Shown piece by piece: positions 28,655 to 38,000 of a stretch of DNA of 64,000 nucleotides. The number at the start of each line of letters is the position of its first letter. Positions within the stretch are counted from its first letter, which is position 1. The notes beneath the pieces are model-generated. The model searched no databases and was not told where the DNA came from. It saw only the letters and a list, made by a program, of their open reading frames with translations. Position numbers and translations under genes: made by a program. This stretch comes from Hormoscilla sp. GM7CHS1pb (GTDB lineage Bacteria; Cyanobacteriota; Cyanobacteriia; Cyanobacteriales; Desertifilaceae), in NCBI GenBank assembly GCA_014323675.1, contig JACONN010000002.1:2214001-2278000 (forward strand). The letters run 5' to 3'.

Positions 28655-29055
28655 GACATCGGTCAAGTAGAAGCGAGAAACAGGGTCTCGGAGTGCGGGG
28701 CAGGAAGGGACGAAATATCAAGACTCTGACAAAAGAAACCCGGTTTCTGACCGACGTTCTCGGGTTGGGCGATCGGGGGGTGCATCTGGCTATAGCAAGC
28801 CGTCAGCCGTCGTGCAATAATCGTTCTTGTGCAGTAATTATTACCAGGCAATAATTTCAACAGCAGACGTTCGGACGGGTGCATCTCATATTTACAAATT
28901 TATCTGTAGGAGATCTATTTGCAAAAATCAGATGTGAGCTGGGCGATCGGTCCGCGGACGGCCCGAAAAATCGGCTCTAGCATATGCTATACTAATCCTA
29001 ATTTTGCTAGTTTTGGTCTGATAATGACCGGTTCACAGTAACCAGAGGTGAGACA
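28655..29055. other. Gene-free spacer
   Basis: No gene is seen. The only structured piece is the palindrome AGAAACCCGGTTTCT (28734-28748), which recurs as AGAAACCGGGTTTCT at 49056-49070. The sequence just before the Uma2 gene is AT-rich (TATGCTATACTAATCC) and may hold its promoter. Confidence 0.5.
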
Positions 29056-29712
29056 ATGCAGTTGGAACTGAATCAATTGATTATACCACCAGGTCAAGAG
29101 TTGTTGCTGAAAAATGTCCCCTGGCCGATGTTGGAAACGATTTTAGATGAGTTGGGCGAAACTCGTGCAGCTCGATTGTCCTATAGCAAAGGAATGTTGT
29201 CAATCATGACCCCCCTGCCAGAACATGAAGATGATAAAGAAATTATAGGCGACTTGGTTAAGGTTCTTCTGGAAGAACTGGATATTGAATTTCGGGCTCT
29301 GGGTTCTACCACCTTCAAAAACGAAAAGATGGCCCAGGCGATAGAAGCGGACGAATGTTTCTATATCGAGAACGAAGCCCAGATCAGAGGGAAGAAGCGG
29401 ATCGACTTAAATGTAGATCCACCTCCGGACTTGGCGATTGAAATTGACATCACCTCCCGCACTAGGTTTGATAATTACGAAGGGTTAAGGGTGCCGGAAA
29501 TATGGCGATATAACGGGCGCAGGCTGGAGATAAATGTGCGGCAAGCAGATCGGTATATTGAGTCGGAAGTTAGCCCCCATTTTCCCAGCCTCCCGATAGT
29601 TGAGGTGATGCATAAGTATCTGGAAGGAAGTAAAATAGTGGGGAGGAATGCTACAATGAGAGCATTCCGAAATTGGGTGAGAGAGCAACTAAATAGTAAA
29701 GATGGCAACTGA
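29056..29712 (+). CDS. Uma2-family endonuclease-like protein
   Basis: 218 residues of the Uma2 (DUF820) type: an N-terminal WPMLETILDELGETRAARLSYSKGMLSIM block, then a PD-(D/E)xK-like core with RIDLNVDPPPDLAIEIDITS and VPEIWRYNGRRLEI. Cyanobacteria carry dozens of these genes with unknown role; nuclease activity is inferred from fold. Its 3' end overlaps the CYTH gene by 11 bp. Confidence 0.85.
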   Translation: MQLELNQLIIPPGQELLLKNVPWPMLETILDELGETRAARLSYSKGMLSIMTPLPEHEDDKEIIGDLVKVLLEELDIEFRALGSTTFKNEKMAQAIEADECFYIENEAQIRGKKRIDLNVDPPPDLAIEIDITSRTRFDNYEGLRVPEIWRYNGRRLEINVRQADRYIESEVSPHFPSLPIVEVMHKYLEGSKIVGRNATMRAFRNWVREQLNSKDGN

Positions 29713-30175
29713 AATAGAGCGTAAATTTTTAGTAAAGGGTGATGAGTGGCGATCGCTCGCTAGGGGTGTCGTCTACCGCCAAGGTTACATTGCTACGAAA
29801 AATGGCTGCACTGTCAGGGTGCGTCTGGTAGGAGATCGGGGTTACTTGACCCTGAAAAGTGCAACGGTGGGAATTTCTCGCACGGAGTACGAGTATGATA
29901 TTCCAGCAGAGGATGCTAGGGAAATGCTGGAGACGCTGTGCGATCGGCCCCAAATAGAAAAAACCAGATACAAGATTTCCAGGGATGGTGTAATCTGGGA
30001 AGTAGACGAGTTTGCAGGGGAAAATAAAGGATTAATTATGGCAGAAGTGGAACTGACGGACGAAAATCAGACCGTTGAACTGCCAGACTGGATAGGGAAA
30101 GAAGTTTCGGGCGATAGGCGATACTTTAACTCTTATTTAGCCCAGCATCCCTTCAGCAAGTGGTCGGAAGAGTGA
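29702..30175 (+). CDS. CYTH-domain triphosphate tunnel enzyme
   Basis: 157 residues starting MATEIERKFLVKGDEW, the EIERKF signature of CYTH proteins, followed by alternating strands with paired basic and acidic residues (CTVRVRLVGDRGYLTLKSA, SRTEYEYDIP, VEVELTDE-like AEVELTDENQ). CYTH enzymes hydrolyse inorganic triphosphate or related polyphosphates with a metal ion. Full length for the bacterial short form. It starts inside the end of the Uma2 gene. Confidence 0.9.
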   Translation: MATEIERKFLVKGDEWRSLARGVVYRQGYIATKNGCTVRVRLVGDRGYLTLKSATVGISRTEYEYDIPAEDAREMLETLCDRPQIEKTRYKISRDGVIWEVDEFAGENKGLIMAEVELTDENQTVELPDWIGKEVSGDRRYFNSYLAQHPFSKWSEE

Positions 30176-30177
30176 AG

Positions 30178-30212
30178 CGTAGGTTGGGTTTCCGCAACGT
30201 TACCCAACAATG
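30178..30212. repeat. GTAGGTTGGGTT-type dispersed repeat
   Basis: CGTAGGTTGGGTTTCCGCAA followed by CGTTACCCAACAATGG: a short copy of the palindromic family also found near 2290, 32905, 37300 and 50602. It lies directly after the CYTH stop codon. Confidence 0.7.
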
Positions 30213-30309
30213 GCTTCACCGATAGACAATCTCCAGTATGACAGGCTGTCTTTTGACAAAGATGGCGGATTGAGTCAAAATCAAAGAGTAGAATTCATAG
30301 ATCGATCTC

Positions 30310-31071
30310 ATGCTGGAGTTATATCTAATCGCATCAGTGGGATTTCTGGGGAGTTTCGGTCACTGTGTGGGCATGTGCGGTCCGCTGACAGTGGCATTTT
30401 CCCTATCCCAGCAGAAGCAAATATCTGCTGGCGATGAACAAAGTCGAACAGCCAACAAGTGGCAACCTTTCTATTTTAACGTCATGCTAAATCTGGGACG
30501 GATTTTCAGCTATGTGATGGTGGGTGCTGCGATCGGGGCTGTGGGTTCGGTTCTGATTGCAGGTGGTGCTTTGGCAGGCATTGATAGTACCCTGCGTCGG
30601 GCATTCGCTATTGTTACGGGTTTGATGTTGATTTGGTTTGGCTTAGTTCAGATCGAGCCCGGTTTTCTCCCCCGTCTGCCGATATTACATCCTCTCCTGC
30701 AAGGAAATTGGCACGATCGCCTGAATGCGGCCATGATGAAACTGTCAGTTGATGCCCATTGGTGGACCCCGATCGCCCTGGGGATGGTTTGGGGTTTAAT
30801 ACCCTGTGGGTTCCTGTATGCGGCCCAGATTAAAGCCGCCGAAACTGGTAGCATGGTGATGGGGGCAGCGACGATGCTGGCCTTTGGGTTGGGGACTTTC
30901 CCGATGATGCTGACCGTGGGAGTGTCAACGTCTAAGTTGAGCGCTTGGAGGCGATCGCAACTCTATCGTCTGGGGGGTTGGCTAACTCTGATCGTCGGCT
31001 GTCTCACTCTGCTACGCGCGGGTGCCATGCATCATCACATGCATCACGCCGTTAGTTTAATCTTCAGTTAA
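30310..31071 (+). CDS. Sulfite exporter TauE/SafE-like (UreH/DsbD-type) membrane protein
   Basis: 253 residues with about six membrane helices. The first contains FGHCVGMCGPL, the Cys-x3-Cys motif typical of the UreH/DsbD-like branch that handles metals or thiol electrons. Later helices are LGRIFSYVMVGAAIGAVGS, WTPIALGMVWGLIPCGFLYAA (a further Cys) and LYRLGGWLTLIVGCLTLL. It ends in HHHMHH, a His-rich metal-binding tail. Function is probably metal or thiol transport rather than sulfite export. Confidence 0.8.
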   Translation: MLELYLIASVGFLGSFGHCVGMCGPLTVAFSLSQQKQISAGDEQSRTANKWQPFYFNVMLNLGRIFSYVMVGAAIGAVGSVLIAGGALAGIDSTLRRAFAIVTGLMLIWFGLVQIEPGFLPRLPILHPLLQGNWHDRLNAAMMKLSVDAHWWTPIALGMVWGLIPCGFLYAAQIKAAETGSMVMGAATMLAFGLGTFPMMLTVGVSTSKLSAWRRSQLYRLGGWLTLIVGCLTLLRAGAMHHHMHHAVSLIFS

Positions 31072-31245
31072 TGTGGATTATTGACGGGTGGCAGGCATCT
31101 TGCCTGCCACTGTGCCTGGTCTTCAAGCCATAATTACTGCCCGATCGGGACAAATTAGTCGATACATCTGGCTAAAAAATGGACGAAAATATTGAGGCCA
31201 CTAGGCGGTCATGTGGCACAATAAACGAAACTGGAGTGGTGTCTG

Positions 31246-31295
31246 CTCGGCTGACTCAAGTAAAAAGCATCTACAGAGTAGTACAATGAAGTTTT
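31246..31295 (+). pseudogene. 50-bp duplicate of the DUF433/DUF5615 junction
   Basis: These 50 bases are identical to 32072-32121, the end of the DUF433 gene plus the first codons of the DUF5615 gene. Here they lead into the Panacea gene instead. It is a remnant showing that the two loci exchanged sequence. Confidence 0.85.
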
Positions 31296-31312
31296 CGATC
31301 GGAGAATTAATC

Positions 31313-31765
31313 ATGCTTAACTGTTACGATGTAGCCAACTACTTTTTAGCACAACAAGATGAATCCGCTGGCGACCTCATTTCTAATCTCAAGCTTCAGA
31401 AACTGGTTTATTATGCTCAAGGTTTTCATCTCGCAATTTACGTTCGCCCCTTATTTCCAGAGGCGATCGCGGCGTGGACTCACGGTCCAGTGGTGCCGGA
31501 GTTATATGAATACTGCCAAAAATATGGTAATGGTGCTATACCCTGTCCAACTGAGATTGATTTTACCAGGTATGGCGAGGAAACGCGCAGTCTTCTGGAT
31601 GAAGTATACTCAGTGTTTGGGCAGTTTTCTGCCTGGAAATTGTCCAATATGACTCAAGCAGAATCTCCTTGGCAGGCAGCATCATCAACTCATAGTCTGA
31701 TTACCCATCGATCGATGAAAGACTATTTCAAGACTCAGCTAAACTATGAAGGAGAAGCGGTTTAA
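31313..31765 (+). CDS. Panacea-domain (DUF4065, SocA-like) protein
   Basis: 150 residues from ATG 31313: MLNCYDVANYFLAQ, LISNLKLQKLVYYAQGFHLA, EAIAAWTHGPVVPELYEYC. These are the conserved blocks of the Panacea domain, which is found in antitoxins such as SocA and in phage-related proteins. GGAG at 31301-31304 with 8 bp spacing supports this start over an earlier in-frame ATG (31286) that lies in the duplicated 50-bp segment. No toxin partner lies directly beside it. Confidence 0.85.
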   Translation: MLNCYDVANYFLAQQDESAGDLISNLKLQKLVYYAQGFHLAIYVRPLFPEAIAAWTHGPVVPELYEYCQKYGNGAIPCPTEIDFTRYGEETRSLLDEVYSVFGQFSAWKLSNMTQAESPWQAASSTHSLITHRSMKDYFKTQLNYEGEAV

Positions 31766-31884
31766 TGCCAAGAGAAAATGGCAAATAGCGTTCCCAGGCG
31801 GAAGTTGCATAACCAGGATGCATAGACAATCGACATTTTTGAGTTATAATATAATAAATCACAGTACAGTAGGCGATAATAGCT

Positions 31885-32115
31885 ATGGAAAACCATCAGC
31901 GCATCACGATCGATCCGAATATCTGCCACGGCAAACCCTGCATCCGGGGAATGCGCTATCCAGTGGAATGTATCCTGGAATTGCTCTCTTCTGGCATGAG
32001 TATCGATGAGATTCTCGACGACTACGATGATTTAGAACGGGATGATATTCTAGCCGTTTTGCTGTTTGCCACTCGGCTGACTCAAGTAAAAAGCATCTAC
32101 AGAGTAGTACAATGA
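31885..32115 (+). CDS. DUF433 antitoxin-like protein
   Basis: 76 residues: HQRITIDPNICHGKPCIRGMRYPVECILELLSSGMSIDEILDDYDDLERDDI. This is the DUF433 HTH domain that is regularly paired with DUF5615 PIN-like proteins as a type II toxin-antitoxin module. The stop overlaps the next start by 4 bp (ATGA). It likely binds its own promoter and the partner. Confidence 0.88.
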   Translation: MENHQRITIDPNICHGKPCIRGMRYPVECILELLSSGMSIDEILDDYDDLERDDILAVLLFATRLTQVKSIYRVVQ

Positions 32116-32465
32116 AGTTTTTGATAGATGCACAGTTGCCAGTCCGTCTAGCCCGTCTGCTGCAATTGACTGGCTATGATACGATTCACACCAAAGATTT
32201 ACCCTTGCAAAACACAACCTCAGATGTAGAAATTAGCGCTATATCAATCCAGCCAAACCGGATTGTTATCTCCAAAGACAGAGATTTTTTTGATTCGTTT
32301 ATGATTAGCCAAGAACCTTATAAGCTGTTGTTCTTGACTACAGGCAATATCAATAACACAGAACTGGTAGCGTTATTTATAAATAACATGCCACAGTTAG
32401 CTGAACTGTTCCAACAATATTCCTTGATAGAAATGAATCGCAGTACAATCATCGTTCATCAGTAG
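32112..32465 (+). CDS. DUF5615 PIN-like protein (putative toxin)
   Basis: 117 residues starting MKFLIDAQLPVRLARLLQLTGYDTIHTKDLPLQNT, with PNRIVISKDRDFFDSF: acidic residues D6, D29 and the SKDRDF block match the PIN-like fold of DUF5615. Likely an RNase neutralised by the upstream DUF433 protein; activity is inferred from the family. Intact reading frame. Confidence 0.85.
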   Translation: MKFLIDAQLPVRLARLLQLTGYDTIHTKDLPLQNTTSDVEISAISIQPNRIVISKDRDFFDSFMISQEPYKLLFLTTGNINNTELVALFINNMPQLAELFQQYSLIEMNRSTIIVHQ

Positions 32466-32491
32466 TTCAAGGGTGAAGGGAAAGCGATCGC

Positions 32492-32824
32492 CTAAGTAAA
32501 GGAAGATCGCGTTCTCGCATAAATCACTTCAGATGAATTCAGAATTGCTTGGCGACGCAGGTAGTTTAGGCTTTGCTGAATTGCCAGTTTGCAGACCAAA
32601 TCTACCTTTCGCTCAAAGATGGCTTCTAATTCGGACTCCATGTGAATTATGTTAAACAAAGTCCAATGAGAATCTGGGGCAAAAGTCACCAACACATCAA
32701 TGTCGCTGTCTGGGCGAAAGTCATCCCGCAGCACGGAACCAAATAAGGCAAATTCTGTGATTTGCCAGCGATCGCAGAATTCGGCTATCTTCTCTTTCGC
32801 TATTTCTATATTCTTGACTTTCAT
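32492..32824 (-). CDS. MNT-type nucleotidyltransferase antitoxin (MntA-like), without HEPN partner
   Basis: 110 residues from ATG 32824, preceded by AGAGGTAAGTAGG. The motif FALFGSVLRDDFRPDSDIDVLV is the GSx10DxD of minimal nucleotidyltransferases. In HEPN/MNT (type VII) modules this enzyme adds AMP to the HEPN toxin and silences it. No HEPN gene follows here; downstream is the convergent DUF5615 gene. A closely similar copy with a HEPN partner is at 48561-48875. Confidence 0.85.
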   Translation of the reverse strand: MKVKNIEIAKEKIAEFCDRWQITEFALFGSVLRDDFRPDSDIDVLVTFAPDSHWTLFNIIHMESELEAIFERKVDLVCKLAIQQSLNYLRRQAILNSSEVIYARTRSSFT

Positions 32825-32849
32825 CCTACTTACCTCTTTTATCAACCCG

Positions 32850-32965
32850 GAAAGGACTAAAGTCCTTACTACAAACTATACATGGCGATCGATAAAATTC
32901 CACCACGGTTGGGTTGAGGCACGAAACCCAACCGTTCCTGTAGCCCTACTCTAAAGGGTAGGGGT
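32850..32965. repeat. Two dispersed palindromes upstream of the MNT gene
   Basis: GGACTAAAGTCCTTACTACAAAC at about 32854-32876 is half of the AAGGACTTTAGTCCTT family. About 32905-32940 holds CGGTTGGGTTGAGGCACGAA and its inverse partner, of the GTAGGTTGGGTT family. They separate the MNT gene from sppA. Confidence 0.7.
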
Positions 32966-32982
32966 GGATATGGGTGTGTAGA

Positions 32983-34788
32983 TTAATCAATCAGCAGATG
33001 AAAAGGGAGGCGGGCATAGACGCCCAGGGGGTCGTTGAGAGTTGTCAAAATTGCCAACTCTGCTTGTAATTTTTGGAATTCCCGGATTAGCAGGTCGGGT
33101 GGGGCAGCATCAACATTAGCACCTACAAGCTTGCGGATAATTCTTTGTTCTAAGGTGCGAGTTTTGGGATACTCTTGCAGTCGCCAATTTTCTCCTAATT
33201 CGGCCTTTTTCGCTGCAAAGGCGATCGCCGCTTCCAGGCCGCCAATTTCATCCACTAGATCGATATTCTTTGCTGCTAGACCGGACCAAACCCGCCCTTG
33301 GGCAATTTCCGCTACCTTTTGCTGAGACAGGTTCCGCCCCTCTGCGACCTTGTTCAAGAATAGCTGGTAAATCCGATTGACTGAATTCTGATACAATTGC
33401 AATTCAGCATCAGTCTTGGGGCGGGCAATGGTTTGCATGTCGGCATAGCGACCGGTTTTCACCACATCCCAGGTAATGCCATTGTCCGCCGCTAACTCTT
33501 GAATATTGCTGAGAATGCCGTAAACCCCAATGGAACCGGTGATCGTATTCGGTTCGGCAAAAATGCGATCGCCATAGGCAGAGATCCAGTAGCCTCCAGA
33601 AGCAGCATAATCTCCCATGGAGACAATAACGGGTTTTCGGTGACTTGTCAATTCAACTTCCCGCCCAATTACCTCAGAAGCTGTGGCACTCCCCCCAGGA
33701 CTATTCACCCGCAATACTACCGCCTTGATTTGATCGTCTTCTCGCAATTTGCGCATCAGGGCCGAGAAGCGATCGCCTCCTATTTCCCGGACGCCACCTT
33801 GACCATCTACAATAGTACCTTCAGCATAAACCAAGGCAATCTGATTCTTCGATCGACTCTCGGCACCAGATGCCGCAACTCTAGCATAGGTAGTCAGATC
33901 GATCTGATTGAAAGTCTTATCTTCCTCATCGTTGCCAGTCAGTTGCTTCAATTCCTGCACCACCTCGTCAAAGTATGCTAGCTTATCCACCAAGCCCTTC
34001 GACTGGGCTGACTGAGGCTTTAATATTCCCTGACTGTCCGCGATCGCCTGCAATTGCGTTGAATTTAAATCTCGGTGACGCCCCACAGTTGTGAGAAACT
34101 CACCCCAGAGGTCGTTCAACAACTTTTGCATCTGTTCCCGGCTTTCCGGACTCAGTTTTGTCTGTATAAACGGTTCCACCGCTGATTTGTACTTACCCAC
34201 CCGAATCACTTGGATGCCAATGCCATATTTCTGGAAAGCACCCGCTAAAAACATAATTTCCGCACTCAAACCATTGAATTCCATCGCCCCCAAGGGGTTG
34301 AGAAACACCCTGTCAGCTACAGAACCGAGGTAATATTCCCGTTCCCCCCAGTTCACATCATAGGCAAAGATCGGTTTTCCTGATTCTCGGAACTTCTCTA
34401 GGGCCGATCGCACTTCTCTGAGATTTGCCAACCCCGTCTCAGCGCCCCCGGCACTACCATCCAGGTACAAACCGACAATGCGATCGTCTGTTGTTGCCTT
34501 TTCTATGGTATCCAAGACCGATCGCAGGGTAATTGTATTGCTATCTTCTCCTGAGAGGACTTGACTGACTGCCTCACTGGTAGTTGATTCCGGGTTAGTA
34601 TCGTTGATATTCAAGCCCAGATCGAAAACCAGTACCGACTTATCCTTAACTTGCGGTCCCGTATCTTTCGATCCTGCCGCCGCCACCACCAGAAAAATCA
34701 GTCCCCCAGTCCCCAGACCCAATACTAGCATAGCTGCTAACAGGTTTCCGATCAAGCTCGCGAAGGTATATTTGAGAAATTCACGCAT
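32983..34788 (-). CDS. sppA: Signal peptide peptidase SppA, 67 kDa type
   Basis: 601 residues with an N-terminal membrane anchor (ASLIGNLLAAMLVLGLGTGGLIFL) and two tandem ClpP-like domains. The catalytic Ser lies in DYAASGGYWISA (second domain), and the Lys of the first domain is likely in VIRVGKYKSAVEPF. This long form is the E. coli-type SppA; cyanobacterial SppA1 has been linked to light acclimation and phycobilisome turnover. Acts at the thylakoid or plasma membrane on cleaved signal peptides and other proteins. Frame intact. Confidence 0.93.
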   Translation of the reverse strand: MREFLKYTFASLIGNLLAAMLVLGLGTGGLIFLVVAAAGSKDTGPQVKDKSVLVFDLGLNINDTNPESTTSEAVSQVLSGEDSNTITLRSVLDTIEKATTDDRIVGLYLDGSAGGAETGLANLREVRSALEKFRESGKPIFAYDVNWGEREYYLGSVADRVFLNPLGAMEFNGLSAEIMFLAGAFQKYGIGIQVIRVGKYKSAVEPFIQTKLSPESREQMQKLLNDLWGEFLTTVGRHRDLNSTQLQAIADSQGILKPQSAQSKGLVDKLAYFDEVVQELKQLTGNDEEDKTFNQIDLTTYARVAASGAESRSKNQIALVYAEGTIVDGQGGVREIGGDRFSALMRKLREDDQIKAVVLRVNSPGGSATASEVIGREVELTSHRKPVIVSMGDYAASGGYWISAYGDRIFAEPNTITGSIGVYGILSNIQELAADNGITWDVVKTGRYADMQTIARPKTDAELQLYQNSVNRIYQLFLNKVAEGRNLSQQKVAEIAQGRVWSGLAAKNIDLVDEIGGLEAAIAFAAKKAELGENWRLQEYPKTRTLEQRIIRKLVGANVDAAPPDLLIREFQKLQAELAILTTLNDPLGVYARLPFHLLID

Positions 34789-34972
34789 TTGTTAGTCCTT
34801 TCTTTGCTAATTGCTAATTGCCCTCCTCGTAGGGTGTGCGGAAATGCCCCCGTTGGTTGTTGTTGGCTACACCTGCACCGTTCCCGAAAAATCGGAGGTG
34901 GGCGGTGCCCACCCTACTTATTATAGCAGCAACATTTACTATTTCGCGCTCCTCTATCCCTTTCAAAGTATA
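34789..34972. other. Spacer with GTAGGGTGTG/CCACCCTAC palindrome
   Basis: CGTAGGGTGTGCGG and GGCGGTGCCCACCCTAC form the ends of a ~90-bp inverted repeat (about 34829-34917), another common cyanobacterial dispersed repeat. It lies between sppA and the upstream fni gene on the minus strand. Confidence 0.55.
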
Positions 34973-36028
34973 TCATAATCTTTCTAGGGCATGAGACTGT
35001 TTTAGATCCGATAATGTGGCGTTGCCAGTGCAAAACAGCACCGTGGCGATTTCCGCCATCAGCACTTCTGTTAATTCACCCAAAGCAGCTTCTGATTCTG
35101 TCGCCGCTTGCAGGAAGGGCCAGGCTAAACCGGCCATGTCCGCACCCAGGGCGATCGCCTTTGCCACCTCTAGTCCATTGCGCAACCCTCCAGAAGCAAT
35201 CAAAGGAATGTCCGGCGCGATCGCTCTTATACTGGTAATGCATTCCGCCGTGGGTATGCCCCAGTCTCCAAAGGTTTTTCCCAAGCGGCGCTGCAAAGCA
35301 TTATTCGCCCGATCGCTTTCCACCTTTGCCCAAGAAGTGCCCCCCGCACCCGCCACATCTATAGCGCTAATCCCCGCATCAATTAATTTCTCTGCCATGC
35401 TAGCAGAAATGCCATTACCCACCTCCTTCGCGATCGCGGGGACCGGTAGTTTTTGGCAAACTTTAGCAATTGAATTAAGTAAACCTCTAAAATCCGTATC
35501 TCCACCAGCTTGAATGCATTCTTGCAGGGGATTAATATGCAAAATTAGCGCATCTGCTGCCAGCAAATCAACCACCCGCAGACATTCATCGATCCCATAG
35601 CTATAGTTTAGCTGCACTGCACCCAGATTAGCAAATAGGAGAATATCTGGAGCCACTTTTCTGACAGCAAAAGTATCGGCAACTTGGGGATTTTCCACCG
35701 CTATCCGCTGGGAACCCACTCCCATTGCCAGTTTATACTGCTGCGCCACCTCCGCCAGACGATAATTGATCGTCTTAGCCCGTTCCGTTCCTCCCGTCAT
35801 CGAAGAAATCAGCAGGGGCGCCCCCAATTTTTTCCCTAAAAAACTGGTTTTTACATCAATCTCACTGTAGTCTAGTTCCGGCAAGCAGCAGTGAGTAAAG
35901 CGATAGCGTTCCAGTCCATTCGTAGTCTGATGGAATTGGACATCTTCTTCCAGGCAGATCCGCAGATGATCTGCCTTGCGGGTCTGGGTTTGACTTGACT
36001 CTTGGTTCACAGGTGATTTGACCATCAA
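34973..36028 (-). CDS. fni: Isopentenyl-diphosphate delta-isomerase, type 2
   Basis: 351 residues: [16 protein letters not shown] start, the FMN-binding [42 protein letters not shown] and [20 protein letters not shown]. These define the FMN- and NADPH-dependent type 2 IDI that interconverts IPP and DMAPP, used by cyanobacteria for carotenoids, phytol and quinones. Full length and intact. ATG 36025 one codon in is an equally possible start. Confidence 0.95.
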   Translation of the reverse strand: MMVKSPVNQESSQTQTRKADHLRICLEEDVQFHQTTNGLERYRFTHCCLPELDYSEIDVKTSFLGKKLGAPLLISSMTGGTERAKTINYRLAEVAQQYKLAMGVGSQRIAVENPQVADTFAVRKVAPDILLFANLGAVQLNYSYGIDECLRVVDLLAADALILHINPLQECIQAGGDTDFRGLLNSIAKVCQKLPVPAIAKEVGNGISASMAEKLIDAGISAIDVAGAGGTSWAKVESDRANNALQRRLGKTFGDWGIPTAECITSIRAIAPDIPLIASGGLRNGLEVAKAIALGADMAGLAWPFLQAATESEAALGELTEVLMAEIATVLFCTGNATLSDLKQSHALERL

Positions 36029-36123
36029 TTGCTCCAGGTGCAGTTATCTTATTATATCATGTCTAGAGGATCTGCCTCTAATGAATTGAAAAAGCTGATG
36101 GCCGATCGATCATTGCTATACTG

Positions 36124-36660
36124 CTACCGAGATATTAACTCTACAGCATCCCTTCCATCCAAATCCTGAAGATAAACTTTAACTTTTTCTTCCTTGGAAG
36201 TAGGTAATTTTTTACCCGTAAAGTCTGGGTGAATGGGCAATTCCCGATGACCCCTATCTACCAATACCGCTAACCAAATGGCCGCAGGTCTACCATAATC
36301 GTGAACAGCATTCAGGGCAGCCCTCACGGTCCTACCCTTATAGATGACATCATCGACAAGTACCACAATTTTGCCGGTCAAGTCAAAGGGAATTTCCGTT
36401 TTCGCGGGTGTCTTCAGTCCGATCTGGTATAGGTCGTCCCGATGGAAGGTCACGTCTAAAGCCCCCACTGGTACCGAGATGTTTTCCAGTACTGCAATTT
36501 GGTCCGCGATCGCCTGAGCGAGGTAGACCCCTCTAGTATAAATGCCCAGGAGTGCCAGTTGGGACAAGTCTCCTGCTTTTTCGATAATCTGGGAGGCGAG
36601 GCGAGTGAGAGTGCGACGAATTTCTTCCGAGTCGAGAATTGGTACTATTTTTGCTGTCAT
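36124..36660 (-). CDS. pyrR: PyrR bifunctional regulator / uracil phosphoribosyltransferase
   Basis: 178 residues with [18 protein letters not shown], the PRPP-binding motif [20 protein letters not shown], and [23 protein letters not shown]. PyrR binds UMP and pyr mRNA in firmicutes and has UPRTase activity; in cyanobacteria mainly a salvage role is assumed. Intact, single gene, divergent from the DUF29 gene that follows. Confidence 0.94.
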   Translation of the reverse strand: MTAKIVPILDSEEIRRTLTRLASQIIEKAGDLSQLALLGIYTRGVYLAQAIADQIAVLENISVPVGALDVTFHRDDLYQIGLKTPAKTEIPFDLTGKIVVLVDDVIYKGRTVRAALNAVHDYGRPAAIWLAVLVDRGHRELPIHPDFTGKKLPTSKEEKVKVYLQDLDGRDAVELISR

Positions 36661-36754
36661 GGCCTTCTGATGGTTAATGGATGAAGATGGCGAGCAAGGC
36701 AGGCCGTCACCTCATTATGTTATCATATATAAGCCACAAGGGAGAAGCAGCAAT

Positions 36755-37270
36755 ATGACTCAGGAACTAATGGACTTAAGAACCAGCATCCTGGATGGAC
36801 GCTATGAGGATGCTTTAGCAATTGTAGACGATCTAGAGGGAATGAGCAAACAAGCTATCCTGCGTAACATCCAATCCTTTTTACTCAGAATGCTAATTCA
36901 TCTGATTAAAAACCAAGTCGAGCAGCGTTTAACCAACTCCTGGGCAGCTTCTATTCGCGGTTCTCTCCGAGACATTGCCAAGCTGAACCTCAAGGATAAT
37001 AAAACATCTTATTATGTCAAGTCTGCTGAATGGTCCTCAATGCTTGCCGAAGAGTTTGACGAAGCCATTGCTACCGCCAGTCTGGAAGTCATGGATGGTG
37101 CCTACAGTCCTTTTCAACTAGCTGAGTTGGTCGATCGAGAACTGGTAACGAACCGGGCGATCGCTCTTTTGAATCTGACATACAATCACTCGGTTAAAGA
37201 CTTAACCACAGTCATCAATAATGAGTTAACTCAGCTTGATGGCGGAGAAGCTTGGAAGTCAGGTAGGTAG
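36755..37270 (+). CDS. DUF29-type protein, first of a tandem pair
   Basis: 171 residues from ATG 36755 (MTQELMDLRTSILDGRYEDALAIVDDLEGMSKQAI), preceded by GGAG at 36741. Helical throughout, with RNIQSFLLRMLIHLIKNQVEQRLTNSW matching the DUF29 core found in many copies in cyanobacteria. Function unknown. A longer in-frame extension upstream is not supported. The next gene is a clear duplicate, including the leader ATGACTCAGGAA. Confidence 0.8.
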   Translation: MTQELMDLRTSILDGRYEDALAIVDDLEGMSKQAILRNIQSFLLRMLIHLIKNQVEQRLTNSWAASIRGSLRDIAKLNLKDNKTSYYVKSAEWSSMLAEEFDEAIATASLEVMDGAYSPFQLAELVDRELVTNRAIALLNLTYNHSVKDLTTVINNELTQLDGGEAWKSGR

Positions 37271-37407
37271 GCGGTAATGTTCGTATAACTGTAGCAACTG
37301 TAGGTTGGGTTTCGTGCCTCAACCCAACAGCTTTTTTTTAGATCGCTGCCAAATTTCAGTTTTATGTTATCCTATAAATGTTGCAAATCACAAGGATAAG
37401 CAGTAAT
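37271..37407. repeat. Spacer with a GTAGGTTGGGTT-type repeat
   Basis: GTAGGTTGGGTTTCGTGCCT followed by CAACCCAACAG at about 37300-37332, another copy of the dispersed family. The 30 bases before ATG 37408 resemble those before ATG 36755, so the leader was duplicated with the gene. Confidence 0.65.
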
Positions 37408-37902
37408 ATGACTCAGGAATTGATCGACTTGAGAACCAGCATCCTAGAGGAACGCTATGAGGATGCTTTGGCCATTGTAGAGGATCTAGAGGGCATGAGC
37501 AGACAAGCTATCCTGCGAAATATCCAATCATTCTTGCTCCGGTTGCTGATTCATTTGATTAAAAACCAAGTCGAACAGCGCTTAACAACTTCCTGGGTAG
37601 CTTCAATTTCTGATTATATCCGCCAAATCAAAAGACTGAATCTCCAAGATAACAAAAAAGCTTATTACGTCAAAGCAGATGCCTGGGAGTTAATGCTCTC
37701 AGAGGAATGGGAAGCGGCGATCGATACTGCTAGTGCGGAAGTAATGTCCGGTGCCTATACTCCCTATCAACTCTCAGAAATGGTAGACAAGAAACAGATA
37801 ATGCTAACGGCCCAAAAATTGCTATATCTGACTTACGCCAGCAGGCAACGACATGGGTGGGTCGTTTCCGAGAGCAATCGCGGAAGTTTAAAGAGATACT
37901 AG
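37408..37902 (+). CDS. DUF29-type protein, second of a tandem pair
   Basis: 164 residues, MTQELIDLRTSILEERYEDALAIVEDLEGMSRQAI, about two-thirds identical by eye to its neighbour, diverging in the last 60 residues. The C-terminus (SESNRGSLKRY) is encoded by bases that form one copy of a direct repeat (CAATCGCGGAAGTTTAAA, 37875-37892) with the hairpin behind the gene, suggesting the end was altered by repeat insertion. Confidence 0.8.
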   Translation: MTQELIDLRTSILEERYEDALAIVEDLEGMSRQAILRNIQSFLLRLLIHLIKNQVEQRLTTSWVASISDYIRQIKRLNLQDNKKAYYVKADAWELMLSEEWEAAIDTASAEVMSGAYTPYQLSEMVDKKQIMLTAQKLLYLTYASRQRHGWVVSESNRGSLKRY

Positions 37903-37920
37903 ACTATAGCGAAGAGTCAG

Positions 37921-37953
37921 CAATCGCGGAAGTTTAAAAAACTTCCGCGATTG
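37921..37953. terminator. Strong hairpin behind the DUF29 pair
   Basis: CAATCGCGGAAGTTT, three A, AAACTTCCGCGATTG: perfect 15-bp arms, with the stem's A/T base near the loop. Likely stops transcription. Its left arm repeats bases 37875-37892. Confidence 0.65.
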
Positions 37954-37955
37954 TC

Positions 37956-38000
37956 TCTGGAAACGAAAGCTCTGGAAACGAAAGTCTCTGGAAACGATAG
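37956..38000. repeat. Three short direct repeats TCTGGAAACGAAAG
   Basis: Copies at 37956-37969, 37971-37984 and 37987-38000 (the last ends GATAG). They follow the hairpin directly and precede a GTTCCC...GGGAAC palindrome at about 38034-38060. Confidence 0.8.
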
